A stretch of 64,000 nt of DNA, taken from assembly GCF_030160395.1 (NCBI RefSeq), contig NZ_BSOG01000008.1, positions 25,586-89,585 on the forward strand, in the 5' to 3' direction. The notes below the pieces were generated by a model, which was not told where the DNA came from, made no database searches, and saw only the letters and a list, made by a program, of their open reading frames with translations. The DNA is from Chitinimonas prasina. GTDB taxonomy: Bacteria; Pseudomonadota; Gammaproteobacteria; Burkholderiales; Chitinimonadaceae. This document shows positions 36,290-44,962 of the stretch, piece after piece (positions within the stretch are counted from its first letter, which is position 1; every line of letters starts with the position of its first letter). The position numbers and the translations under genes are program-made.

Positions 36290-36306
36290 GTATCGATTTT
36301 CGATAC
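36290..36306. promoter_or_regulatory. Palindromic operator before the XRE regulator
   Basis: GTATCGA-TTT-TCGATAC, a perfect inverted repeat located between the regulator start and the divergent membrane-protein gene. Its position and symmetry fit a dimeric XRE repressor site. Confidence 0.6.
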
Positions 36307-36400
36307 CTTAAAGCCTATTTTCTGATGATTTAAATGGCAAGGTTTATTTGGCGATGCCGTTTGGGCAGAGTGCGGGTCACGTAACCCGGAGCAAGCCTTG

Positions 36401-37159
36401 ATGACTCTCGTACTCTCCCGCGGCCTATGTCTGGCCGTAGTGCTGTCTGCCCTGCTAGTCATGGGCTGGCATGGCCCCATAGAACAGGCGGCCGCCTACC
36501 ACCAATTTGCCGATACCCGAGCCTGGTTGAGCCTGCCCCATGCGGCCGATGTGTTGTCCAACCTCGGCTTCCTGGTGGTTGGGCTTGGCGGTATAGGCCA
36601 TATGCTGGGCCGCGAAACCGGACTGCGGCGTGGTGATTTGGGTTACGGCCTGTTTTTTCTCAGCCTGATGCTGACGGCAGCGGGCTCGGCCTGGTACCAC
36701 CTGTCGCCCGACAATGCCCGCCTGGTATGGGACAGGCTGCCGATTGCGCTGGCATGTGCCGGTCTGCTGGGGGCGGTGTTCTGCCGTTGCCAGGAGCAGC
36801 TCAGGGAATGGGCCGTGATGGGTGGCTTGGTGGTCGCTGCGGTGTTCAGCGTTGCCTGGTGGCGCTGGACCGACCTGCAAGGCCTGGGCGATTTACGCCC
36901 CTATCTGTTGCTGCAATTGCTGCCGCTGGTATTGATACCCCTGCTGCAGGCGGGTAGCGGCACTGGCCGCAAGGAGCGGCTGGGATTTGCTCTCGCCATT
37001 GCCTGCTATGTGATCGCCAAAGGCTGTGAACTGGCTGACCATGCCATCCTTGAGGGCCTGGTAGTGGTCAGCGGGCATACCTTGAAACATGTGTTCGCGA
37101 CGGCCGCGGCAGCGGTGTTGGCATGGGTTTATGCATCCAATACCAGCGAAGCCGCATAG
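36401..37159 (+). CDS. CREST-type (alkaline ceramidase-like) seven-helix membrane protein
   Basis: A 252-aa protein with about seven membrane helices. It carries the scattered metal-binding residues of the CREST hydrolase superfamily (alkaline ceramidases, PAQR receptors, Per1): SAWYHLSPDNARLVWDRLP supplies the Ser, His and Asp, and the last helix has SGHTLKHVFATA with paired His. These enzymes hydrolyse lipid amides through zinc; the bacterial substrate is unknown. The ATG at 36401 is preferred to the TTG three bases earlier (CCGGAG upstream). It is divergent from the XRE regulator with its operator between. Confidence 0.75.
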   Translation: MTLVLSRGLCLAVVLSALLVMGWHGPIEQAAAYHQFADTRAWLSLPHAADVLSNLGFLVVGLGGIGHMLGRETGLRRGDLGYGLFFLSLMLTAAGSAWYHLSPDNARLVWDRLPIALACAGLLGAVFCRCQEQLREWAVMGGLVVAAVFSVAWWRWTDLQGLGDLRPYLLLQLLPLVLIPLLQAGSGTGRKERLGFALAIACYVIAKGCELADHAILEGLVVVSGHTLKHVFATAAAAVLAWVYASNTSEAA

Positions 37160-37387
37160 CCGGTTCTAGCGGCAAGGCACTTGGATTTCCGTCAGTACGA
37201 CCATGCTTTGCATAAATATTTTTGTAATTCATGGCGACTTACTGGCCACCCTGTCGATTCGACTATTGCCAGGCATGGCAGTGCTGCACATCAATCGATA
37301 ACCATTTAGCACAACGAACTGACTGCAAAATCATTCCCGCCCCGCCGGTCTCATTGATAACACAAACCGAAAGTAACGTACTCTACC

Positions 37388-37864
37388 ATGCTGACACGAC
37401 TAGAAATGCTGTCCTTTCATGCTGCGGCGATGATCATCGCCAGCATTTTTCTACTACCCGTTTCCGTTGCTATTTTCTCTTTCGCGCAGATGTTTGTTTA
37501 CTTCCTGGGGTATGGCTATGAATATGGGTTTATGCTTGCAGGTGTGATCTACTTCAGTCTATCTACCTTGGCTACTTATGTTTACGCCAGATGGACACAC
37601 TCGCATCTTGTGCAGGTCTGGGAAAAATCTGACGTACACAATCCTTCAATCCTGATTCTGCTTGGCCATCTAGCCCCTATTGCCCTTGCTGTTGCACTAT
37701 TCAACAGTAACCACCAACCCGCTCATATATACGTATTAGTATTGAAAGCCTTGTTTTATCTTGTGCCCTTCGTTGTTTGGGGCGGCTTTTTTTACTGGAA
37801 AGGCATGGCGACGATTATGCATCAACTCTCAAATACGCACAGACATCTGCACCACAAGCAATAG
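37388..37864 (+). CDS. Orphan integral membrane protein in an AT-richer patch
   Basis: A 158-aa protein with about four membrane helices (about 10-37, 47-67, 90-106, 113-136), rich in aromatic residues (FAQMFVYFLGYGYEYGFML) and with a His-rich tail (MHQLSNTHRHLHHKQ). No family is recognised. Its codons use many A/T third positions, unlike the GC-rich neighbours, and the 5' flank is also AT-rich, which suggests recent acquisition. There is no strong ribosome-binding site. The His tail might bind metal; that is speculation. Confidence 0.6.
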   Translation: MLTRLEMLSFHAAAMIIASIFLLPVSVAIFSFAQMFVYFLGYGYEYGFMLAGVIYFSLSTLATYVYARWTHSHLVQVWEKSDVHNPSILILLGHLAPIALAVALFNSNHQPAHIYVLVLKALFYLVPFVVWGGFFYWKGMATIMHQLSNTHRHLHHKQ

Positions 37865-38035
37865 TGCTGTTATCACAGAAACAGAATGCGCTGGAAGGCA
37901 AAACATTGATGGGCTAACAAATCCCAATAAAGCCGCACGGGCGATGAAAGCACTGCGAGCGAAAGCTCAGTACCAGTTTGTAGCGCATCCATTTGGTGTT
38001 CATCGCTTGACTGCTCACAAGACTTTGAAATGTTT

Positions 38036-38371
38036 CTACGGGGTACGCATCAACTTGAGATAGTCACCTCGCCCCAGCTCGCAATGCCGGGAGCTGTCCG
38101 ATTCCACTGCCGTGGCCTCAACGGCGACTTTGACGTAGCGGCCTAGTTGCCGCCAGATGGCGATGGAGAGGTGCTGGGTAAAGGCCGCCTGGTCTTCGCC
38201 CTCAGGCAGCTCGGCCTCCATGGCGATCTCCAATAGCCAGGCACCGCGAGCTTGGCGGCGGTTGACCCAGGCCGGGCTAAGCCAGGCTTCTCGTATGGCC
38301 GACAACACGCGGGTGGGCTCGCTGCTGCCTAGGGGGTAGACGGACAGGTGGACATGATGGCGCAAAGGCAT
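38036..38371 (-). CDS. Small hypothetical cytoplasmic protein
   Basis: A 111-aa protein with normal GC-rich codon use and a plausible folded composition (MPLRHHVHLSVYPLG, LSIAIWRQLGRYVKVAVEATAVESD). No signal peptide or membrane helix and no recognised family. The alternation HHVHLSVYPL ... AWLLEIAMEAELP ... YVKVAVEATAV suggests an alpha-beta ferredoxin-like fold. It lies in the opposite orientation to its neighbours. Real gene probable, function unknown. Confidence 0.55.
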   Translation of the reverse strand: MPLRHHVHLSVYPLGSSEPTRVLSAIREAWLSPAWVNRRQARGAWLLEIAMEAELPEGEDQAAFTQHLSIAIWRQLGRYVKVAVEATAVESDSSRHCELGRGDYLKLMRTP

Positions 38372-38646
38372 GATGGACTCGGAGTCTGTTCACTGACTTG
38401 CTGCGCGGCCCTTGCCCTAGTGTTGGGCGTGTATGGCGGCCCGACCAAGCTGCATCGGGCAGACGCATAGCGGGGCTTGGGCGCTACGCTGCGCCGCTGG
38501 CAGTACACCCGGAACATGACCGGGCGCCAACGGTGACCATACCTTGTTTTATCAAAACCCCTGCGGCGCCGCAATGTGAGTTGATCGACAGGCTGAGTGG
38601 ACTGGTGATATAGAATGGGGCATCCAGACCAGCCCTTACCTGCGCC

Positions 38647-39723
38647 ATGAGCCAAACCGACATCACTTCCAACATGCCACGCATCCTGGTGGTGGACGAC
38701 TCCCGTATCGTTCGTGCAACGGTCAAGAAGCATCTTTCCACACAGTTCGACATTGTCGAAGAGGCAGATGGCGAGGCGGGCTGGTCGCGCCTTGAGGCAG
38801 ACCCCGAGATTCTGGTGATGATGACCGATCTCAGCATGCCCAAGCTCGATGGCTTCGGGCTGCTGGGGCGGGTGCGTAAATCCCAGGATGCCCGCATCAA
38901 GAATACGCCGGTCATCGTCATCTCGGGAGAGGAGGACCTGGAGGTCAAGCAGCAGGCCCTGGAACGTGGGGCCAACGATTTCGTGACTAAATCGACCGAT
39001 CGCGCCGAAATGCTGGCGCGGGTATCGGCCGCGGCCAAGCTAGCCCGCACCGCGCGCGAGCTGCGGGCCACGGAGGAGTCGCAGGCACGTACTGCTACCA
39101 CCGATGCCCAGACTGGGTTGGCGACCGAGCATATGCTACATGTCGAGGGCGACAAGGCAATGGCACACGCGGCCCGCTACCATGGCGAAACCACGCTGGT
39201 GCTGTTTGAGCTGGATAAGTTCGACGAGGTGACCTGTGAGCTGGGCGAGGCGGCAGCAGGCCAGTTGATCAATCTGGTAGCCAAGCTGGTGGCGGGCAAG
39301 CTGCGCAAGGAAGAGACATTGGCACGCCTGGACGGCCCGTGCTTTGCCGTAATGCTGTACGCCAACTTCAGTGGAGCGACCATTTACGCCGAACGCCTCA
39401 AGGAGACGATTGCGGCAGCCAAGGTCAATTTCCGTGGTCAGTCACTGCGCATCACTGCCAGTATCGCCCTGGCCAACTCGGTGCAGGACGGCCTGGCCGA
39501 CTTTGACGGCATGCTGGGGCTGGCCCAACTGCGGCTGGCCCGCAAGCGTGCTGGTGTAGTGCAGCCCGTGGCAGAAGGGTCGGCCCAGCCATCGGACATG
39601 ACAGTGGCAGAGGCGCTGGCCCTGATAGCGCAAGGCAAGGAGGCGCTGGTGCAGCCACAATTGCCACGGCTGCTGGAGAGCCTGCAGCCCTTGCTGGCCT
39701 TGGCGAGCACGCCTACCGCGTAG
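38647..39723 (+). CDS. Response regulator with degenerate GGDEF domain
   Basis: A 358-aa protein. The receiver domain (12-130) is complete: Asp17/Asp18 in ILVVDDSRIVRATV, phospho-acceptor Asp61 in MMTDLSMPKLDGF, Lys115 in DFVTKS. A linker helix leads to a GGDEF-fold domain (about 150-310: TTDAQTGLATEHML; LVLFELDKFDEVTCELGEAAAGQL), but the active-site GG[D/E]EF is replaced by DGPCF (229-233, in ARLDGPCFAVML), so c-di-GMP synthesis is not expected. A helical C-terminal tail of about 40 aa follows. It may act as an effector by binding GTP or c-di-GMP, or only structurally. Its kinase partner is not adjacent. Confidence 0.9.
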   Translation: MSQTDITSNMPRILVVDDSRIVRATVKKHLSTQFDIVEEADGEAGWSRLEADPEILVMMTDLSMPKLDGFGLLGRVRKSQDARIKNTPVIVISGEEDLEVKQQALERGANDFVTKSTDRAEMLARVSAAAKLARTARELRATEESQARTATTDAQTGLATEHMLHVEGDKAMAHAARYHGETTLVLFELDKFDEVTCELGEAAAGQLINLVAKLVAGKLRKEETLARLDGPCFAVMLYANFSGATIYAERLKETIAAAKVNFRGQSLRITASIALANSVQDGLADFDGMLGLAQLRLARKRAGVVQPVAEGSAQPSDMTVAEALALIAQGKEALVQPQLPRLLESLQPLLALASTPTA

Positions 39724-40009
39724 TCGGCCGCCAGCCGATCGGGAACCGGCCGTCTGTGTCGGTTTTCCCTGATACTGTCGTAGCAGCCCAACATTCTGAG
39801 CAGTGTTGTTGCAAATACGTATAGAAGAATTGCCCCACGCGACAAGTTGTAAGACGATCATCCCCAATTCCCGGGCTGCTACCCTGTGTTCGCGGCTCGA
39901 CGGAATAGTGCGTACCAGCACATCAGGATGCTGGCAGCCAGGCCGACAAGAGAGGTCAGGCAGTCGGGATCACACTAACTGACCACTATTGATTCGGGAG
40001 ATCACTCTA

Positions 40010-42775
40010 ATGAGGATCAAGCAGCTCGCTTACGCGATCGGGATGATTGGTATTGCCACTTCGGTTGGCTTTGCCCATGCCGCAGAAGAAGCCTCGAGTA
40101 CCGAGAAGATTGAAATCACTGGCTCGAGCATCAAGCGTCGTGCTAACCAAGGTAGCCTGCCTGTTCAGGTGATGACCAAGGAAGAAATTTCTCGTAGTGG
40201 TGCCACCAGCACTGAGCAATTGCTGGCTTCGATTTCCGCCATCTCCTCTGCTGGTGGTACGACCAACTCGACGGGTGCAGGTTCCTCGACTTACGGTTTG
40301 TCCTCGATCTCTCTGCGTGGTCTTGATAGTGATCGCACACTGGTACTGGTTAACGGTCGTCGCGTTGCTGCCTTTGCTGGCGGTGGCGGTGCTACTGTTA
40401 ACGTGAACTCCATACCGCTGTCTGCCATTGAGCGAGTGGAAGTGTTGAAGGATGGCGCATCGGGCGTTTATGGCTCGGATGCCATCGCCGGTGTGGTCAA
40501 CTTCATCCTGTCGAAGAACTTCAAGGGTATTGAGCTAGGTGCTCAGGCTGGCCAGGCAACGCGTGATGGCGGCGGCGACAGCGAGAAGTACTCGATCGTG
40601 GCTGGTTTCGGTAGCATGGACGATCACGGCTTCAACATTACGGTTGCAGGCTCCTACGAAAAAGAAGATGTACTGAAGGCCAGGGACCGTGAGTTTGCCA
40701 AGAGCGGTAACGTCCTGCCCTACTTCACCAACGGTGCCACAGGCCAAGGCAACATCGAGGGTGTCTGGGAGAATGGTGATCGCCATCCTACCCTGTGGGG
40801 AACCTCGCCAGCTTCGGGTTACGGCAATCCTGCTGCTGTAGGTGGCAAGTGCGCCTCCATTCAGATGTTCAATGCAGGTACCACCAGCAAGGGCGGACCA
40901 TACTGTGCCTATGACAGCGCGCCTGATGTCGGCCTGGTGCCGGATCGTGAGCTGACCAATTTTGCTGCCAACTTCTCGGCTAAGCTGGGCGATAACTTCA
41001 GCTTCTTCGGCGATGCGCTGTGGTCGGAAAGCGTGGTGAAGCAGAGCTATCAGGCCAACCCAATTCGTAACAGCTTCCTGGTAACCGACTCGCTGTTTGC
41101 GGCTCAGGGCGTAGATGCTGCGCTACTGATGAAGCCGACTAACCCCAATTACCATATCGCTGCGGACTACCTGAATTCCATTGGTGCCGGTGCTTTGGTC
41201 GGTCAGACGTTGGCTGTGACCTCCCGTACTCTGGGCTTCGGTGGCCGTAAGGGCGAAGATAAGTCTGAGCAGTCGCGCCTGGTGGCGGGCCTGCGCGGCA
41301 ACTTTGCCAGCCAGGACTTTGAAGTTGCTTACTCGGTTAACAAGAGCGAGACCAATTCGCGAGTTACCGGTGGCTACTTCTCGCAAGTGGCTTACGCCAA
41401 GATCATCAACGACACCAACTCCTGGAACCCCTGGGCGCCGGATGGTATAGGCAATGCCAGTGTGCTGTCGGCCCTGAAGGGTGCTGCCTACGTGGGCCCC
41501 AGCCTGAACGCCGAGTCCACTAGCGACGTGTTCGACGGCAAGATCTCGGGTGACCTGTTCGATCTGGGCGATCGTCCGGTGCAGTACGCAGCTGGCTTCC
41601 AGCATCGCAAGGAAGAGTACGTTACTCGCCCGAGCGCGGCGCTTGAGACTGGCGATATTGCCGGACTGGGCGGTAGTGTTCCGCCGGTGAATCGCGACCG
41701 TAATGTGCGCGCATTCTTCGGTGAAGTGGTTGTGCCGGTGCTTTCCAACCTGGAAGCCAACCTGTCGATCCGTAATGACCGATACAACGACGTGGGTTCC
41801 GCCAACAATTACAAGGCATCCCTGCGCTGGAACCCGACACGTGCCTTCATGGTCCGCGCTTCGGCTGGTACGGGTTTCCGTGCACCTACCCTGACGGATC
41901 TGTGGCAACCCCAGTCGTTGGGTACCTCCGAGCAGTTCACCTACAAGAACCCCAAGGACGGCAAGGTCTACGAGGATGTGCAGGTCAATTCGCTGACTGG
42001 CGGTAATCCCAACCTGCGCCCTGAGGAGTCGGATCAGTCCTCGATCGGCTTCCAGTTCTCGCCGAGCTCCAAGTTCACCATCGGTGTGGATCTGTGGAAT
42101 GTGAAGGTGGAAGACATCCTGTCGACACCGTCGGCACAGGAAACCGTTTCTGGCTTCCTGAAGGGGGATTCGGCCTACGCCGGCAAGGTGACGCTGGATG
42201 CCAACGGTGATGTGCAGAGCATTATTCAGACGCTGGCAAATGTCGGTAGCGCCAAGGTTAGTGGCGTGGACCTGGACTTGTCCTACCGTGATAGCTTTAG
42301 CTTCGGCCGTATTGAAGTGGCGTTGAACGGTACCTATATGTCCAAGTTCGACCAGACCAGCCCTGGCGGTTTCCTATCGCACAAGGTTGGTACGATTGTC
42401 GAGCCGGATGGCAACCCTGTTCTAGATGCTGACGAGGGTGGCGTGGTACTGCGTTGGAAGCATGCCTTGTCTGCGAACTGGTCGACCGGCCCCTGGGCTG
42501 CTGGCATCACTCAGAATTTCTACAAGCGCTATCAGGCGGGTAACGATCTGAATGGTGATCAGGTCTACGTGCCTAGCCAGGCTATCTACGACCTTAGCCT
42601 TGCCTACAGCGGCGTCAAGGGCCTGAAGTTGGGCCTGGGTGTGAAGAACCTGTTTGATCGCGATCCGCCAATCTTCGTGCCAGTCAGCAACCAGTTCCAA
42701 TATGGGTATGACATCAGCCTGTACGATCCGCGAGCCCGCTTCGTTTACTTGAACGCCAGCTATAAGTTCTTCTAA
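40010..42775 (+). CDS. TonB-dependent outer membrane receptor
   Basis: A 921-aa outer membrane transporter: signal peptide (MRIKQLAYAIGMIGIATSVGFAHA), TonB-box region (STEKIEITGSSIKR), plug domain (about 55-170: LPVQVMTKEEISRSGATSTEQLLASI, RGLDSDRTLVLVNGRRVA, GVYGSDAIAGVVNFILSKNFKG), then a 22-strand barrel ending in aromatic FVYLNASYKFF. It belongs to the large-receptor class common in Xanthomonas and marine gammaproteobacteria that take up oligosaccharides or peptides; no pathway genes adjoin it, so the substrate is open. Codon use is smoother and more T-ending than its neighbours, as in highly expressed outer membrane proteins. GGGAG lies 9 bp before the ATG. Confidence 0.93.
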   Translation: MRIKQLAYAIGMIGIATSVGFAHAAEEASSTEKIEITGSSIKRRANQGSLPVQVMTKEEISRSGATSTEQLLASISAISSAGGTTNSTGAGSSTYGLSSISLRGLDSDRTLVLVNGRRVAAFAGGGGATVNVNSIPLSAIERVEVLKDGASGVYGSDAIAGVVNFILSKNFKGIELGAQAGQATRDGGGDSEKYSIVAGFGSMDDHGFNITVAGSYEKEDVLKARDREFAKSGNVLPYFTNGATGQGNIEGVWENGDRHPTLWGTSPASGYGNPAAVGGKCASIQMFNAGTTSKGGPYCAYDSAPDVGLVPDRELTNFAANFSAKLGDNFSFFGDALWSESVVKQSYQANPIRNSFLVTDSLFAAQGVDAALLMKPTNPNYHIAADYLNSIGAGALVGQTLAVTSRTLGFGGRKGEDKSEQSRLVAGLRGNFASQDFEVAYSVNKSETNSRVTGGYFSQVAYAKIINDTNSWNPWAPDGIGNASVLSALKGAAYVGPSLNAESTSDVFDGKISGDLFDLGDRPVQYAAGFQHRKEEYVTRPSAALETGDIAGLGGSVPPVNRDRNVRAFFGEVVVPVLSNLEANLSIRNDRYNDVGSANNYKASLRWNPTRAFMVRASAGTGFRAPTLTDLWQPQSLGTSEQFTYKNPKDGKVYEDVQVNSLTGGNPNLRPEESDQSSIGFQFSPSSKFTIGVDLWNVKVEDILSTPSAQETVSGFLKGDSAYAGKVTLDANGDVQSIIQTLANVGSAKVSGVDLDLSYRDSFSFGRIEVALNGTYMSKFDQTSPGGFLSHKVGTIVEPDGNPVLDADEGGVVLRWKHALSANWSTGPWAAGITQNFYKRYQAGNDLNGDQVYVPSQAIYDLSLAYSGVKGLKLGLGVKNLFDRDPPIFVPVSNQFQYGYDISLYDPRARFVYLNASYKFF

Positions 42776-42820
42776 GCGAAGTTAAGCTGTAGTTGCTTGT
42801 ACGCACGGTAACTTAGCGAT

Positions 42821-42855
42821 AAAAACACCCCGAACGCAGTTCGGGGTGTTTTTTA
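42821..42855. terminator. Terminator between the TonB receptor and nadE
   Basis: AACACCCCGAAC / GTTCGGGGTGTT stem with GCA loop and A/T-runs on both sides; serves both converging genes. Confidence 0.93.
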
Positions 42856-42888
42856 TTTGTCCGCCGGTGCGTGCCGTAGGCGTGCAGG

Positions 42889-44508
42889 TCAGCGCAAGAA
42901 CCGATTCGTCACCGGATAACGCCAGTCGCGCCCAAAACCGCGGGGTGTTATGCGGGCGCCAATGGCGGCCTGGCGGCGCTTGTACTCGTTGATCTTGAGC
43001 AGTTTTACCACACGCAATACATCGGCCTCGCTGTAACCGCGGGCGATGATGTCGGCCATGGACAGGTTTTTTTCCACGTAGAGCGCCATGATGGCATCCA
43101 GAATGTCATAGGGCGGCAGGCTGTCTTGGTCTACCTGGTTGTCGCGCAGCTCGGCCGAAGGGGGGCGGGTGATGATGCGGTCGGGAATGATGTCGGACAC
43201 GCTGTTGCGGTACTGGCTGAGACGATAGACCAGTGTCTTGGCGATATCCTTGAGTACGGCATAACCGCCTGCCATGTCGCCATAGAGGGTGGCGTAACCG
43301 GTGGTCATCTCCGACTTGTTACCGGTCGTCAGGACCAGCCTGCCGGTCTTGTTCGATAGTGCCATCAGCAGCACGCCGCGTATGCGGCTCTGCAGGTTTT
43401 CCTCGGTTGTGTCCGGTGCCAGTCCGGCGAACTGCGGCGCCAGGGCAGCGCCGAAGGCTTCATACATGGGCTCTATGCTGATCTCGTCATACTGCACGCC
43501 CAGTCGACGTATCATTTCGCGGGAGTCGTCCAGGCTGATCTGAGCGGTGTAGCGGGAGGGCATCATCACCGCGCGTACCTTGTCTGCCCCCAGCGCATCC
43601 ACGGCGATGGCCAGGGTCAGGGCGGAGTCAATGCCCCCAGAGAGGCCGATGATGGCGCCGGGGAAGCCGTTCTTGACGATGTAATCGCGGGTGGCGACGA
43701 CCAGCGCCTGATAGACCGTGGCCGCTTCGCTACCTGTCGGGGCGATGTCGCCGGGTTCGATATCACCGTCGCTGAAACTCAGCATGGCAGTGGCCGATTC
43801 AAAGCGCGGTAGCTGCGCCACCAGTTCGCCAGCCCGGTTCATGGCGAAGCTGGCGCCGTCGAATACCAGTTCATCCTGGCCGCCCACCCAGTTGCAATAG
43901 ACGATGGGCAGGCCGGTTTCCTCTATGCGCTGTCGCACTATCTGCTGGCGTACATCGTCCTTGCCCACGTGGTAAGGCGAGGCATTGGGCACCAGCAGAA
44001 TCTGTGCTCCCATGTCGGCGGCTTCGGAGGCCGGCTCCACATGCCAGATATCTTCGCAGATGGGTACACCCACCATGACCACGCTGCCGTCGTGGCAGCG
44101 TTGCTCATAAACGCAGGGCAGGGCGCCGGGCGTGAAGTAGCGGCATTCATCGAATACTTCGTTATTGGGCAGTACCATCTTCTGGCCGCGGGCCAGGAAG
44201 TTGCCATCGCGCATTACAGTGACACCATTGAAGCGCTCCTGCCCCAGCATGACCGGGTGGCCCACGATCAGCGTGACGTCATCGGCGGCATCCAGCAGCC
44301 TGTCCAACTGCTCATTGCAGGCCTGGTAAAAGCTGGGCCGCAGCAGCAGATCCTCGGGTGGGTAGCCGGCAATGGCTAGTTCGGGTACCAGCAGGACATC
44401 GGCACGGGCCTCGCGGGCCTCGCTGATCAGGCGCAGGATATGGTCGGTATTGCCGGCGAGATCGCCCACGGTGGCGTTGAATTGGGCGACGGCGATTTTC
44501 ATGGTCAT
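42889..44508 (-). CDS. nadE: Glutamine-dependent NAD(+) synthetase
   Basis: A 539-aa two-domain enzyme making NAD from nicotinic acid adenine dinucleotide. The N-terminal nitrilase-type glutaminase (1-250) has the Glu43-Lys110-Cys151 triad (VPELAIAGYPPED, GQKMVLPNNEVFDECRYF, GVPICEDIW). The C-terminal synthetase has the ATP-PPi loop GLSGGIDSALTLAIAVDALG (290-295 core) and LVLTTGNKSEMTTGYATLYGDMAGGYAVLKD. An in-frame ATG at 44502 gives the conserved MKIAVAQF start and is an equal candidate. The mini-LemA-like gene ends 30 bp upstream on the same strand. Confidence 0.97.
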   Translation of the reverse strand: MTMKIAVAQFNATVGDLAGNTDHILRLISEAREARADVLLVPELAIAGYPPEDLLLRPSFYQACNEQLDRLLDAADDVTLIVGHPVMLGQERFNGVTVMRDGNFLARGQKMVLPNNEVFDECRYFTPGALPCVYEQRCHDGSVVMVGVPICEDIWHVEPASEAADMGAQILLVPNASPYHVGKDDVRQQIVRQRIEETGLPIVYCNWVGGQDELVFDGASFAMNRAGELVAQLPRFESATAMLSFSDGDIEPGDIAPTGSEAATVYQALVVATRDYIVKNGFPGAIIGLSGGIDSALTLAIAVDALGADKVRAVMMPSRYTAQISLDDSREMIRRLGVQYDEISIEPMYEAFGAALAPQFAGLAPDTTEENLQSRIRGVLLMALSNKTGRLVLTTGNKSEMTTGYATLYGDMAGGYAVLKDIAKTLVYRLSQYRNSVSDIIPDRIITRPPSAELRDNQVDQDSLPPYDILDAIMALYVEKNLSMADIIARGYSEADVLRVVKLLKINEYKRRQAAIGARITPRGFGRDWRYPVTNRFLR

Positions 44509-44538
44509 GGTGAGTCTTTGCAGTGGTGCGGGCGCAGC

Positions 44539-44829
44539 TTAGTCGTAGGTGGCAGCAGGCTCAAAACGGCAGAGCTTGGCCACCAGCACGGCGGGAAACT
44601 GGGCGATGTCGAGGTTGTAGAGGCGGACGGCGGCATCGTGAGTATTGAGCCTATCCGCCCAGGCGTTACCATCAAAGGTTGTGGGGTCGCTCTCTCTGCG
44701 CAGGGTCATGCCATCCAGCTCGGCGCGCAGGGCTGCAATGACGTGTCGGGCAGCGACCAGGCGGTTGTAGCAGAGTACCAGATAGACCACACAGGTCAGC
44801 ACCAGCAGGGTCAGGATCAGGAGTGGCAT
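44539..44829 (-). CDS. Miniature LemA-like membrane protein
   Basis: A 96-aa protein with an N-terminal membrane helix (LLILTLLVLTCVVYLVLCYNRLV). YNRLVAARHVIAALRAELD resembles the first LemA helix and RLNTHDAAVRLYNLDIAQFPAVLVAKLCRFEPAATYD the last one, but the central roughly 80 residues of LemA, which include two helices of the bundle, are absent. It might be a shortened family member or a partner of a full LemA. It lies 30 bp upstream of nadE on the same strand, so co-transcription is likely. Homology is from motif resemblance only. Confidence 0.68.
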   Translation of the reverse strand: MPLLILTLLVLTCVVYLVLCYNRLVAARHVIAALRAELDGMTLRRESDPTTFDGNAWADRLNTHDAAVRLYNLDIAQFPAVLVAKLCRFEPAATYD

Positions 44830-44962
44830 GGCTATCCTTTATTTACAGCGCGGCTGACAACAAACCGCGTGGCGGTTCTGGCTAGGTACTTGGCGCAGGC
44901 GTGCATGTCGCCAGGGTAGGCATGCGCAGCCATGCCAGAAGTGGTTTGGCTGCTGCATTCAC

